Assembly: GCA_025163595.1 (NCBI GenBank)
Contig: CP104100.1
Span: forward strand, 3,472,001-3,536,000
DNA from: Phaeobacter sp. G2
Lineage (GTDB): Bacteria > Pseudomonadota > Alphaproteobacteria > Rhodobacterales > Rhodobacteraceae
Direction of reading: 5' to 3'
DNA: 64,000 nucleotides
Shown here: in pieces, positions 1 to 8,418 of the stretch
Layout: each line of letters starts with the position of its first letter
How positions within the stretch are numbered: the stretch's first letter is position 1
Program-made: the position numbers and the translations under genes
The notes under the pieces: generated by a model
Database searches by the model: none
Seen by the model: only the letters and a program-made list of their open reading frames with translations
What the model was told of the DNA's origin: nothing

Positions 1-1008
1 ATAACTCATCGGATCCTGTTCGACCTGCGGCAGCACCTTACCCAACCGAATGCGGTCCTGCGTGTCCAGCGCCGACATCGCGGCACTGGCGGGGTGAAAG
101 CTCTCACTTTCCACCCCATTGGCCCAAAGCACCTGATGTGAGCCGAGCAGAAGGTGGATATAAGTCACTTCGCGCACTGCGGTATCTGTGGCGATCGTAT
201 GGCCGTTGATCAGATCACGCGCCGCAACCAGCACCTCGCTGGTGTTGAACAGCGCCTGCACCTGACGCCCCCGCAGCAACATGCGGTGTTCAGGCGAGAC
301 CAGCAGCTCTTTTTCCGGCCTGTCGATGCCCAAAGCGCCGGCGCGGATACGCACAGGCCGCAGCTTTGGCACCACAAAAAGCCGGGCACCGCTGATCCGG
401 CGGGCACCGATCCACTGGATTTCCTGGGCTCCATTGTCGCGGGTCTGCACCTTGTCACCTTCGCGCAGATCCTCGATCCGACGGGGGCCACTGGGGGTGG
501 CGATCCGGGTTCCCGGCGTAAAGCAAATCACCCCACTGCCCGGCTGCCCCGGCATGGTGTCGATGGGACAGCCAATACTGCCCAGCGAGTGATGCACCAC
601 CCACAGGTCCGCGCCTTTGGGCGGGATTTCATTCACGAACATCAAAAGAGGCCGCGCGCTATCGGCGACCTCAATCAGGGTGACGGTGTAGCTTTGAACA
701 CCATTTGTCACCACAAAACTCTTATCCAACAGCGGATCTTCGACCGCGACCTCGCGCAGGTCTGTCTTATTCTGGACCGCCGCCCCGACCAGTCTGCGCA
801 CCGAGCGCGCCGCCCGACGTCGCAGATCCGTTTCTCCATTCGCCATACCCAAACGCAACAGTTCAGCCGGGCCATCAACCCGCACTGCTTCACCTTGCCA
901 GGACCACGTGGCCCCGACATCGATAGACTCGACCGGTGCGGCCAAAAGGCCATCGACTTCTGTTTGCGACCAAGAAATGACGAACGTGCCCTGAAAGCCC
1001 GTTTTCAT
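1..1008 (-). CDS. Hint-domain (Hedgehog/intein) protein, 3' end outside window
   Basis: The minus-strand frame from ATG at 1008 runs without a stop to the window edge, so 336 residues are visible and the C-terminus is missing. The middle (about residues 160-300) carries a Hint-type start, CFTPGTRIATPSGPRRIEDL, then EGDKVQTRD, and later SPEHRMLLRG, the usual block order of the Hint_2 family (Hedgehog/intein autoprocessing fold). Such proteins are abundant in Roseobacter-group genomes and are often secreted or surface-associated; their cleavage activity is mostly untested. The first 150 residues have no motif I recognise and no signal peptide. The gene lies downstream of, and on the same strand as, the TetR gene, 176 bp away. 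Function beyond the Hint fold is unknown. Confidence 0.85.
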   Translation of the reverse strand, partial: MKTGFQGTFVISWSQTEVDGLLAAPVESIDVGATWSWQGEAVRVDGPAELLRLGMANGETDLRRRAARSVRRLVGAAVQNKTDLREVAVEDPLLDKSFVVTNGVQSYTVTLIEVADSARPLLMFVNEIPPKGADLWVVHHSLGSIGCPIDTMPGQPGSGVICFTPGTRIATPSGPRRIEDLREGDKVQTRDNGAQEIQWIGARRISGARLFVVPKLRPVRIRAGALGIDRPEKELLVSPEHRMLLRGRQVQALFNTSEVLVAARDLINGHTIATDTAVREVTYIHLLLGSHQVLWANGVESESFHPASAAMSALDTQDRIRLGKVLPQVEQDPMSY

Positions 1009-1184
1009 CTGCCTGTGTGCCTGCTCTTTTTTATATTATTAAGGGAAACTTAACAAAACGGACCGTTCAGATAAAGAACAAACTCATTCCCCTGGGCGCA
1101 GCCCAGCACAGGGTGTGTTTTCAAAACCTCAACTGCACCTGCAACTGCACTGGCAACGTGCCTGTCAGCTGACCTTCGCTTTGG

Positions 1185-1817
1185 CTAGGGTTCAAGAGAC
1201 AGGCCAATAATGGCCCCAACCGAGGTGAGCCCAATCTGCGACAACTCGCCGGGGGCAAAGGCCTCTGGCAAGGCGCCGCCCTCCATCCACAACCCATCAA
1301 TCAGCGCATTGCAGGCGGTCGCCAATTGGTACAGCCGCGCGGGCTCGGTTTCGCGTTCCGCCTCTTCCAGCGCGGCCCGAATGAGGTTTTCCAGCCGGTC
1401 GCGAAACTGCACATAGGTTTTTGCGTGTGTCTCTTTCATCTGTGCATCATGCTGCACCTTGTTGAGAAACCCCGCCCACAGCGCAATCGAGCGCGGGTCC
1501 ACCACAGGCGGCATCAAGGAGGACTGCACAAACACCCGCAGCTGATCCCGCGCGGAGCCTTTGACATCCGCCACAGGTGCAAAAGTCAGGTCGGTCATCT
1601 GCGTCATATGGTACTCGAAAGCCGCAGTGATCAGCTCCTCCTTGGAAGAAAAGTAATGCCTTATCAGCCCCTGCGTCACCTGTGCCCGGTCCGCGATGCC
1701 GCGCACGGTTGCCCCCTGGACGCCCTTTTCCGCAACCAGTTCCAACGTTGCTTCAATCAGAGTACGCTTGCGCTGCTGCGCACTTTCACGCGTAAATTTT
1801 CGGCGTTCGTCACTCAT
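1185..1817 (-). CDS. TetR-family regulator, BetI-like
   Basis: A 210-residue one-component repressor. The N-terminal helix-turn-helix is clear (GATVRGIADRAQVTQGLIRH, about residues 35-54, then YFSSKEEL), and the C-terminal effector domain ends with ALIDGLWMEGG, resembling the conserved ALIDGLWLR of choline-sensing BetI. I place the start at ATG 1817, which has a GGAGA ribosome site six bases upstream; a GTG four codons earlier (1829) is possible. It is divergent from the ABC transporter starting at 1908, with a short shared promoter region containing an imperfect inverted repeat, so local control of that transporter is likely. The ligand cannot be told from the sequence; the BetI resemblance suggests a quaternary amine or related amino compound, an inference only. 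Confidence 0.88.
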   Translation of the reverse strand: MSDERRKFTRESAQQRKRTLIEATLELVAEKGVQGATVRGIADRAQVTQGLIRHYFSSKEELITAAFEYHMTQMTDLTFAPVADVKGSARDQLRVFVQSSLMPPVVDPRSIALWAGFLNKVQHDAQMKETHAKTYVQFRDRLENLIRAALEEAERETEPARLYQLATACNALIDGLWMEGGALPEAFAPGELSQIGLTSVGAIIGLSLEP

Positions 1818-1844
1818 CTCTGTCTCCACAACCGCTCGGCCTAA

Positions 1845-1860
1845 TTATACACTTGCATAA
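1845..1860. promoter_or_regulatory. candidate TetR operator (imperfect inverted repeat)
   Basis: TTATACA-CT-TGCATAA lies between the divergent TetR gene (start 1817) and the ABC operon (start 1908). The arms match at six of seven positions. Size and position fit a TetR-family operator overlapping the promoters. No binding evidence. Confidence 0.45.
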
Positions 1861-1907
1861 CTACCACGATTACGCCTTACTACCGCAATACCCAAGGACG
1901 TCCAACC

Positions 1908-2729
1908 ATGCCAACAGTTGCCACCGCTGAACAAGACACAGCCACCGACCCCTCCTCTGCCCAGAGCGCCTCCCTGGGTAAGGATGCTGTGCGTATCGAA
2001 GATCTACACAAATCATTTGGCACATTAAAGGTTCTCAAGGGCGTCTCCCTCACCGCGCGGCAGGGGGATGTTGTCGCCATCATTGGCGGCAGCGGCTCTG
2101 GCAAATCCACCATGCTGCGCTGTATCAATTTCCTGGAATCCCCCTCTGGCGGCAAGATCATCATCGACGGGGAAGAGGTGAAGATGCGCGCCGATGGCAC
2201 CCCGGCTGACCGTCGCCAGATCGAACGTATCCGCACCCGGCTGGCCATGGTGTTTCAGTCCTTCAATCTCTGGACCCATCGCACCCTGCTGGAAAATGTC
2301 ATCGAAGTGCCGGTTCATGTGCTGAAAATTCCACGCGCCGAGGCCATTGCCCAGGCGCGCGTCCTGCTGGCACGGGTTGGGCTGGCGGACAAGGAAGACG
2401 CCTTTCCGGCCTTTTTGTCTGGTGGCCAGCAGCAACGCGCCGCCATCGCGCGCGCCCTGGCTGTGGATCCATCTGTAATGCTGTTTGACGAACCAACCAG
2501 CGCCTTGGACCCGGAATTGGTGGGCGAAGTCCTGACCGTGATCCGCGACCTGGCCGCCGAAGGGCGCACCATGTTGCTGGTCACCCACGAGATGCGCTTT
2601 GCCCGCGAAGTCGCAGATCACGTTGTCTATCTGTATCAGGGACGTATTGAAGAGCAGGGTCCACCTGCCGAGGTCTTTGGCAATCCAAAATCGGAACGCC
2701 TGCAACAGTTCCTGAAATCCGTTTCATAA
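1908..2729 (+). CDS. polar amino acid ABC transporter, ATP-binding protein
   Basis: A 273-residue ATPase of the HisP/GlnQ type that energises import across the inner membrane. Walker A GGSGSGKST is at residues 60-68, the Q-loop at about 117 (VFQSFNLW), the signature FLSGGQQQR at about 169-177, Walker B VMLFDEPTSALDPE at about 190-203, and the switch histidine lies in LLVTHEM. A non-conserved tail of about 28 residues precedes the ATPase fold; the AAGGAC ribosome site 5' of ATG 1908 supports that start. It is the first gene of a four-gene operon (ATPase, binding protein, two permeases), an order seen in amino acid and opine importers. Substrate is not evident; polar amino acid or derivative by family. 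Confidence 0.93.
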   Translation: MPTVATAEQDTATDPSSAQSASLGKDAVRIEDLHKSFGTLKVLKGVSLTARQGDVVAIIGGSGSGKSTMLRCINFLESPSGGKIIIDGEEVKMRADGTPADRRQIERIRTRLAMVFQSFNLWTHRTLLENVIEVPVHVLKIPRAEAIAQARVLLARVGLADKEDAFPAFLSGGQQQRAAIARALAVDPSVMLFDEPTSALDPELVGEVLTVIRDLAAEGRTMLLVTHEMRFAREVADHVVYLYQGRIEEQGPPAEVFGNPKSERLQQFLKSVS

Positions 2730-2767
2730 TAAAACCAAAACCAAAATCCAAAACAGGGAGATCAAAA

Positions 2768-3532
2768 ATGACACTCAAAACACTTCTGGCCACAGGCCTG
2801 ACCCTCGCCACCCTGGCCACAGGCGCAGCCCAGGCCGAGCAAGTCAAAATCGGCATCGCCGCTGAGCCCTATCCTCCCTTTGCTTCGCTGGATTCCTCGG
2901 GCACATGGGTTGGCTGGGAAGTCGAAGTGATCGACGCGGTCTGCGCGGCGGCTGAACTGGATTGCGTGCTGACGCCCGTTGCCTGGGATGGCATTATCCC
3001 CTCTCTGACAGGCCAGCAGATCGACGCCATCATGGCCTCGATGTCGATCACCGAAGAGCGGCTGAAAACCATCGACTTCTCGGATGCCTATTACAACACC
3101 CCTGCGGTGATTGTGGCGGATAAATCGATGGATATCGCCCCCACCCCAGAAGGTCTGGAGGGCAAAATCCTGGGCATTCAGGCCTCGACCATTCACCAGG
3201 CCTATGCGCAGGAGCACTTTGCGGATGCTGAAATCCGGGTCTATCAGACCCAGGATGAAGCCAACCAGGATCTGTTTGCTGGTCGCATCGACGCCATCCA
3301 GGCCGACAGCATTGCCATGGCAGATTTTGTCGGTTCTGACGCCGGCGCTTGCTGCGAGATCAAAGGCGCCGTTGCAGATGATCCGGCCATCCTGGGACTT
3401 GGCGTTGGCGCAGGCCTGCGCAAAGGCGATGACGCCCTGCGTACTGCCCTCAATGCCGGCATCGCCAAGATCCTGGAAGATGGCACCCACGACAAAATCA
3501 CTGCACGCTATTTCTCTGCCAGCATCTACTAA
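2768..3532 (+). CDS. periplasmic amino-acid-type substrate-binding protein (SBP family 3)
   Basis: A 254-residue exported protein with a Sec signal peptide (hydrophobic stretch residues 4-20, likely cleavage after AAQA at about 23). The mature part begins VKIGIAAEPYPPFA, the classic opening of SBP_bac_3 proteins, and continues with GWEVEVIDAVC, WDGIIPSLTGQQIDAIMASM and ITEERLKTIDFS, all family landmarks. It captures the ligand in the periplasm and delivers it to the two permeases encoded downstream. It has a good ribosome site (AGGGAGA) and lies 38 bp after the ATPase gene. C-terminal landmarks (DDALRTALNAGIAKILEDGT) are complete, so it is not truncated. The ligand is unknown. Confidence 0.93.
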   Translation: MTLKTLLATGLTLATLATGAAQAEQVKIGIAAEPYPPFASLDSSGTWVGWEVEVIDAVCAAAELDCVLTPVAWDGIIPSLTGQQIDAIMASMSITEERLKTIDFSDAYYNTPAVIVADKSMDIAPTPEGLEGKILGIQASTIHQAYAQEHFADAEIRVYQTQDEANQDLFAGRIDAIQADSIAMADFVGSDAGACCEIKGAVADDPAILGLGVGAGLRKGDDALRTALNAGIAKILEDGTHDKITARYFSASIY

Positions 3533-3544
3533 GGCAGTAGCGAC

Positions 3545-4297
3545 GTGACGATGATCCTCGAATGGCTCGGTCTGGCTGAGAGCGCAGCACTGCTGTCGCT
3601 CTCGGCTCCCGGCTGGGGCAGCAACCTGTTGCGCGGTCTGGCAAATTCGCTGCAGATCGCCTTTGGTGCCTTTGGCATGGGGCTGATAATCGGGCTTTTC
3701 GGGGCCTATGGAAAACTCTATGGCGGGCCGATTCTGCGGGATCTGCTCGCCATTTATACCACCGTGATCCGGGCGGTTCCTGAACTGGTCCTGATCCTGA
3801 TCCTCTATTATGTTGGTACCGATCTCATCAACAAACTGGCCTTGATGATGGGCTATGGCCGTGTCGAAATCAGCGGCGTTGTGGCTGGTATCTGGGTCCT
3901 GGGCATCGTCCAGGGCGCCTATGCTACCGAGATCCTGCGCGGCGCTATTCAGGCCGTCCCCACCGGCCAGATCGAAGCCGCCCGCGCCTATGGCATGCCG
4001 GCACTGATGACCATGCGCCGTGTGACCATTCCCGCAATGATGGCCTTTGCCACGCCGGGGCTGGCAAACCTGTGGCTGATTGCAACCAAGGACACCGCCC
4101 TATTGGCCGTTGTCGGCTTTAATGAGCTAACGCTGGAAACAAAACAGGCGGCGAGCAGCACACGGGCCTATTTCACCTTCTTCCTCGCTGCTGGCGGGCT
4201 GTACTTGCTGGTGACGCTCTGTTCTGGCGTGATCTTTGCCCGCATTGAGAAATGGGCCCGCCGGGGCCAGCCCTCGCTGAAGGAGGGCAGCCAATGA
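3545..4297 (+). CDS. polar amino acid ABC transporter, permease 1
   Basis: A 250-residue inner-membrane permease of the HisMQ type. It begins at GTG 3545 (or ATG 3551, two codons later). It has about five hydrophobic segments; the one after LLRGLANSLQIAFGAFGMG is the usual first core helix. The coupling helix region is the EAA-type loop EAARAYGMPALMTMRRVTIP at about residues 140-159, which contacts the ATPase. It lies 12 bp downstream of the binding-protein gene and overlaps the second permease gene by four bases (ATGA), so the two permeases are probably translationally coupled and form the heterodimeric channel. Confidence 0.92.
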   Translation: MTMILEWLGLAESAALLSLSAPGWGSNLLRGLANSLQIAFGAFGMGLIIGLFGAYGKLYGGPILRDLLAIYTTVIRAVPELVLILILYYVGTDLINKLALMMGYGRVEISGVVAGIWVLGIVQGAYATEILRGAIQAVPTGQIEAARAYGMPALMTMRRVTIPAMMAFATPGLANLWLIATKDTALLAVVGFNELTLETKQAASSTRAYFTFFLAAGGLYLLVTLCSGVIFARIEKWARRGQPSLKEGSQ

Positions 4298-5070
4298 ACG
4301 GTCTAAAATCCCTGATGCAGCCCCATCGCATTGTGCTGATGGCCCTTTTTGCCGGGTTGGTCCTGTGGTGTGCGCTGACGATGCGTTGGGACTGGATCCC
4401 CAAATACGCCCCCCTGGCCCTGGAGGGGTTGTGGACCACTCTTTGGATTCTGGTGGTCACCACGGTTCTGGGGTTCTTGCTTGCCATCCCGCTGGGGCTG
4501 GCACAGGCGATTGGGCCTTGGTATCTCTCCCTGCCCGCGCGGGTCTTTTGCACCGTCATTCGCGGCACCCCGCTCCTGCTGCAGATCTGGTTGCTCTACT
4601 ATGGGCTTGGCTCGCTGTTTCCGCAGTTTCCCTGGATCCGCTCCAGCGAGCTGTGGCCCTATCTGCGCCAGGCCTGGCCCTATGCGGTTTTGGCGCTCAC
4701 CCTGTCCTATGCTGGCTATGAGGGCGAAGTGATGCGCGGTGCCTTTTCTGGCGTCGCCAAGGGCCAGCTGGAGGCCGCCAAGAGCTTTGGCATGCCCCGT
4801 TTCACCATGTTCCGCCGTATCTGGCTGCCCCAGGCGATCCGCAACGTCCTGCCAACCCTGGGGGGCGAGACCATCCTGCAGCTGAAAGCCACCCCGCTGG
4901 TGGCCACCATCACCGTGGTCGAGATCTACGCCGTTTCTTCCAGGGTGCGCTCCGACACCTTTATTGTCTATGAGCCGCTGTTGCTGCTTGCCTTGGTCTA
5001 TATGGTGATTGCCGGGCTGATTGGGCTGGCATTCAAACGATTTGAGAACCAGATCCCCTCTGGCCGCTAA
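4294..5070 (+). CDS. polar amino acid ABC transporter, permease 2
   Basis: A 258-residue partner permease. I chose ATG 4294, which overlaps the stop of permease 1 (ATGA) and has a strong AAGGAGGG ribosome site a few bases upstream; an upstream ATG at 4252 lies inside the previous gene and is unlikely. The sequence shows about five transmembrane stretches, RGTPLLLQIWLLYYGL (a HisMQ family landmark) and an EAA-type loop, EAAKSFGMPRFTMFRRIWLP. It completes the ABC operon; a hairpin terminator follows at 5164-5202. The convergent gene beyond encodes a dimethylglycine/sarcosine dehydrogenase-type enzyme, which hints at a methylated amino acid substrate but proves nothing. Confidence 0.92.
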   Translation: MNGLKSLMQPHRIVLMALFAGLVLWCALTMRWDWIPKYAPLALEGLWTTLWILVVTTVLGFLLAIPLGLAQAIGPWYLSLPARVFCTVIRGTPLLLQIWLLYYGLGSLFPQFPWIRSSELWPYLRQAWPYAVLALTLSYAGYEGEVMRGAFSGVAKGQLEAAKSFGMPRFTMFRRIWLPQAIRNVLPTLGGETILQLKATPLVATITVVEIYAVSSRVRSDTFIVYEPLLLLALVYMVIAGLIGLAFKRFENQIPSGR

Positions 5071-5163
5071 TACATCTGACAGCGGAGCCTCAACTGCCCC
5101 CCCCTGTCGTGGTCCTCTCTGATCTGAACCCAGCCAGACGCGCGACACGACAGATTTGAACGT

Positions 5164-5202
5164 AAAAGGCCCCGGTGACATCATCACCGGGGCTTTTCTT
5201 TT
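5164..5202. terminator. intrinsic terminator between convergent genes
   Basis: Ten-base-pair stem GCCCCGGTGA / TCACCGGGGC (5169-5178 with 5184-5193), five-base loop, TTTTCTTTT on the plus side and AAAA on the left. It ends the ABC operon and, because it is A-flanked, probably also transcripts of the minus-strand gene ending at 5251. Confidence 0.85.
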
Positions 5203-5250
5203 GTGTTCTAGAACCCGGAAAGCTAATAGCTTTGCGTTTTCTACTGCGCC

Positions 5251-7752
5251 TTAGCCGTTTTGACGGATGGTGGCGTTTGTCGGATCATAGGGGCTGTCGC
5301 ATGTCACAACCGCATCCCAGAGTTTGTCCTGCAGTTTCACCTTCAGTTTGGTGCCCTCAACCGCCAGCTCTGGCGGCACATAGCCCATGCCAATCGACTT
5401 TTCAAAAGCCACCGAATAGCCGCCCGAGGTCAGGCGCCCAACGCGGGTTGCACCATCTTCGGTATACAGCGCCTCGCGGCCCCATGGATCAGCATCGTCA
5501 GGTCCGTCGATCAGCAGGGTGCAGCATTTCACCCGCACGCCCTTTTCGATCATCGCCTCTTTGCCGTGGAAATCTTTTTCCAGGTCGATAAAACGTGGCA
5601 GATCGGCCTCGGCTGGGGTAGCGTCGCGGCCCAGCTCGGTGCCAAAGGCGCGATAGCTCTTCTCCATCCGCAGCCAGTTTTGCGCCCGGGCGCCAACCAG
5701 CTTCATGCCGTGTTTCTCGCCTGCTTTTTCCAGCAGATCGAACAGGTAGTTCTGCATCTCGATCGGGTGGTGCAGCTCCCAGCCCAGCTCACCGGTGTAG
5801 GCCACACGGATCGCATTGACGGGGCACATGCCTAGTTCGATCTGACGCGCCGACAGCCAGGGGAAGCGCTTGTTGCTGAGCGCGGTTTCCGGATCGGCGT
5901 CGACGATGATCTCTTTCAGGATATCGCGCGACTTGGGTCCGGCGATGGCAAAGACGCCCCACTGGGTGGTGACATCCTGGATTTCGATATAGCCGAACTC
6001 CTCCATCTTGTCCTCAGCCGCCTTGCGCAGGAAGTCGGCGTCATATTCGGTCCAGGCACCGGCAGAGACCAGATAGTAGTTGTTCTCGCCGTTGCGCACG
6101 ATGGTGTATTCGGTGCGGGTGGTGCCCGCCGAGGTCAGCGCATAGGTCAGGTTGATACGGCCAACCTTGGGCAGTTTGTTACAGGTGAACCAGTCGAGGA
6201 ACTGAGTGGCACCGGGGCCCTTGACCACATGTTTGGTAAAGGCGGTTGCATCCACCAGACCAGCGGTTTCGCGGATCGCCTTGGCCTCTTCCACGGCATA
6301 CTGCCACCAGCCACCACGGCGGAAGCTGCGGGCCTCGGCGTCGTTGAAGCCTGCAGGCGCGTAATAGTTGGGACGTTCCCAGCCATTGACCCAGCCAAAC
6401 TGTGCGCCGCGCTCTTTCTGGCGGTCATAGGCTGGCGAGCAGCGCAGGCCACGGGCGGCAGCGCGTTCTTCGTCCGGGTGGTGCAGCACGTAGACGTGCT
6501 CGTAGCATTCTTCGTTCTTGCGGGCAGCAAATTCCGTGGTCAGCCAGTTGGAGGAATAGCGCTTGGGGTCGAGCGACGCCATGTCGATTTCGGCTTCGCC
6601 ATCCACCATCATCTGCGCCAGATAGTAGCCGGTGCCGCCTGCGGCGGTGATGCCAAAGGAGAAGCCTTCGGCCAGCCACATGTTGCGCAGACCAGGTGCC
6701 GGACCCACCAGCGGGTTGCCATCAGGCGTGTAGCAGATCGGGCCGTTGAAGTCGTCTTTGAGGCCGGATTCGGCGCAGGAGGGAACGCGCTCTGCCATCG
6801 CCATATACTGTTCAGCGATCCGGTCCAGATCCAGCGGGAACAGGTCAGCACGGAAGCTGTCGGGTACGCCATGTTCAAAACGGGCGGGGGCGCCGTGCTC
6901 GTAGATGCCGAGGATCCAGCCGCCGCGCTCTTCGCGGGCATAGGATTCGTTGTCAGCGTCGCGCACAACCGGGTGCTCGGGATTGCCCGCTTCGCGCCAT
7001 TTGACCAGCTCGGGGTCTTTGTCCATGACAATGAAAGTGTGCTCGACCGGGATCGCCGGCATCTTGATGCCCAGCATCTTGGCGGTGCGCTGTGCATGGT
7101 TGCCGGATGCGGTCACGACGTGTTCGGCGGTGATCACCACTTGCTCGTCGGAGGGAACCAGGTTGCCGCCCTTTTCCACCATTTTGGTGCAGGTGACTTC
7201 CCAATGGGTGCCGGTCCAGTGGAAGGCATCGGCTTGCAGTTTGCGCACGATATCAACACCGCGCTGACGCGCGCCCTTGGCCATCGCCTGGGTCACGTCG
7301 GCCGGGTTAATATAGCCATCTTCGGTGTGATAGATCGCGCCTTTCAGATCGCCGGTCTCAATGAGCGGCCAGCGCTCCTTGATCTGGTCGGGTGTGAGCC
7401 ACTCATAATCCACATCGCAGGTTTCTGCGGTCGAGGCGTAGAGTTTGTATTCATCCATACGCTCTTCGGTTTGCGCCATGCGCAGGTTGCCAACAACGGC
7501 AAAACCGGCATTCAGGCCTGTCTCTTCCTCAAGCTGTTTGTAAAAATCAACCGAGTATTTGTGGATATGGGTTGTCGCATAGGACATGTTGAACAGCGGC
7601 AAAAGCCCCGCCGCATGCCAGGTCGAGCCCGAGGTCAACTCATCACGTTCGATCAGCATAACATCGTCCCAGCCGGCTTTGGCGAGGTGATAGGCAATAG
7701 AGGTCCCAACGGCGCCGCCGCCGACAACCAATGCTTTGACTTGGGTTTTCAT
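5251..7752 (-). CDS. dimethylglycine/sarcosine dehydrogenase-family flavoprotein (FAD + GcvT domains)
   Basis: An 833-residue two-part enzyme. The N-terminal DAO fold has the dinucleotide motif VVGGGAVGTSIAYHL (residues 9-23) and SGSTWHAAG, in which His46 matches the histidine that carries FAD covalently in DMGDH and SARDH. The C-terminal half (from about 440) is a GcvT/aminomethyltransferase fold that in relatives passes the released one-carbon unit to tetrahydrofolate; NWLRMEKSYRAFGTELGRD is typical. Length fits mature DMGDH. The start is ATG 7752 with a GGAGA site upstream; an in-frame start at 7887 would add 45 residues lacking family similarity. It is convergent with the ABC operon. Exact N-methyl substrate (dimethylglycine, sarcosine or another) is not resolved. 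Confidence 0.88.
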   Translation of the reverse strand: MKTQVKALVVGGGAVGTSIAYHLAKAGWDDVMLIERDELTSGSTWHAAGLLPLFNMSYATTHIHKYSVDFYKQLEEETGLNAGFAVVGNLRMAQTEERMDEYKLYASTAETCDVDYEWLTPDQIKERWPLIETGDLKGAIYHTEDGYINPADVTQAMAKGARQRGVDIVRKLQADAFHWTGTHWEVTCTKMVEKGGNLVPSDEQVVITAEHVVTASGNHAQRTAKMLGIKMPAIPVEHTFIVMDKDPELVKWREAGNPEHPVVRDADNESYAREERGGWILGIYEHGAPARFEHGVPDSFRADLFPLDLDRIAEQYMAMAERVPSCAESGLKDDFNGPICYTPDGNPLVGPAPGLRNMWLAEGFSFGITAAGGTGYYLAQMMVDGEAEIDMASLDPKRYSSNWLTTEFAARKNEECYEHVYVLHHPDEERAAARGLRCSPAYDRQKERGAQFGWVNGWERPNYYAPAGFNDAEARSFRRGGWWQYAVEEAKAIRETAGLVDATAFTKHVVKGPGATQFLDWFTCNKLPKVGRINLTYALTSAGTTRTEYTIVRNGENNYYLVSAGAWTEYDADFLRKAAEDKMEEFGYIEIQDVTTQWGVFAIAGPKSRDILKEIIVDADPETALSNKRFPWLSARQIELGMCPVNAIRVAYTGELGWELHHPIEMQNYLFDLLEKAGEKHGMKLVGARAQNWLRMEKSYRAFGTELGRDATPAEADLPRFIDLEKDFHGKEAMIEKGVRVKCCTLLIDGPDDADPWGREALYTEDGATRVGRLTSGGYSVAFEKSIGMGYVPPELAVEGTKLKVKLQDKLWDAVVTCDSPYDPTNATIRQNG

Positions 7753-7944
7753 GAGGCCGTTCTCCGGAACAAGTGACTCGGTTTCTGCATTGGTTATGCC
7801 CAACCCCCGTGAAACCGGTCTAAATCCATCCGACGCAAATATAGCCAAAACCGACCTTTTGACGCCTACAGCCACTGTTCCGTGCAATAGTCCCAGCCCA
7901 GCCCGGCCCTGCTGTCATGCAGGTCTGGACCTCAGGCGTCTGTA

Positions 7945-8286
7945 TTATTGACAGTCCAGGGTGGTCCCTCGGCGGATGCAGACACTGGCAGGCGCCTGCT
8001 CCTGCGCCGCAACATCCGCGTCGGCCACATCCGCAGCGCCGGGAAAACGCGCGTCGATTGCAGAGCCCAGACCAGCGGCCTGTTGCCAAAGCCGATCCCG
8101 CTGACCTGCCGTTGCAATGCGATCAGCCGGCTCAGTCTCATAGCGCTTTTGCACGATGGCCGCGTAGTCTTTCATACTCAGCTCACCCGGCCCCAACCCG
8201 GCTTTCTGGCTTTGCATATTATAGTCCACCGCAACAACTGCCTGGATACTAAACACAAGTATTCCCAAGGTTTTTCGAATACTCAT
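7945..8286 (-). CDS. small membrane-anchored hypothetical protein
   Basis: A 113-residue protein whose start at ATG 8286 is supported by GGGAG about eight bases upstream. One hydrophobic segment (about residues 6-20, LGILVFSIQAVVAVD) should act as an N-terminal anchor or uncleaved signal; the rest is polar, alanine-rich and ends with two cysteines (SVCIRRGTTLDC) that could form a periplasmic disulfide. I recognise no family. It lies on the same strand between the oxidase at 8419-9828 and the DMGDH-type gene but is well separated from both, so operon membership is uncertain. It is probably real, judging by the ribosome site, signal-like start and absence of a better frame. Confidence 0.55.
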   Translation of the reverse strand: MSIRKTLGILVFSIQAVVAVDYNMQSQKAGLGPGELSMKDYAAIVQKRYETEPADRIATAGQRDRLWQQAAGLGSAIDARFPGAADVADADVAAQEQAPASVCIRRGTTLDCQ

Positions 8287-8418
8287 CTCCACGCTCCCAA
8301 ACCTGAACCTCACTCACAAAAAGCAGTGTACAGGGGGAGTTGGTGGAAATTATGGCATTCCCAGGCCATGCCTCCAGAGAGCACGGTCTGGGAGCATAGC
8401 CTGGGGAAGTCTTGGACC

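Noticed and set aside
154..1053. Long plus-strand open frame (299 codons)
   Set aside because: Antisense to the Hint gene, no known motifs, strained composition; the minus-strand frame has clear Hint blocks.
6229..7776. Plus-strand open frame of 515 codons
   Set aside because: Fully antisense to the DMGDH-type gene, a normal effect of GC-rich codon bias.
7779..7817. 7-base inverted repeat in the DMGDH leader, considered as a riboswitch
   Set aside because: Arms are short and far apart, and no glycine or SAM riboswitch core is visible.
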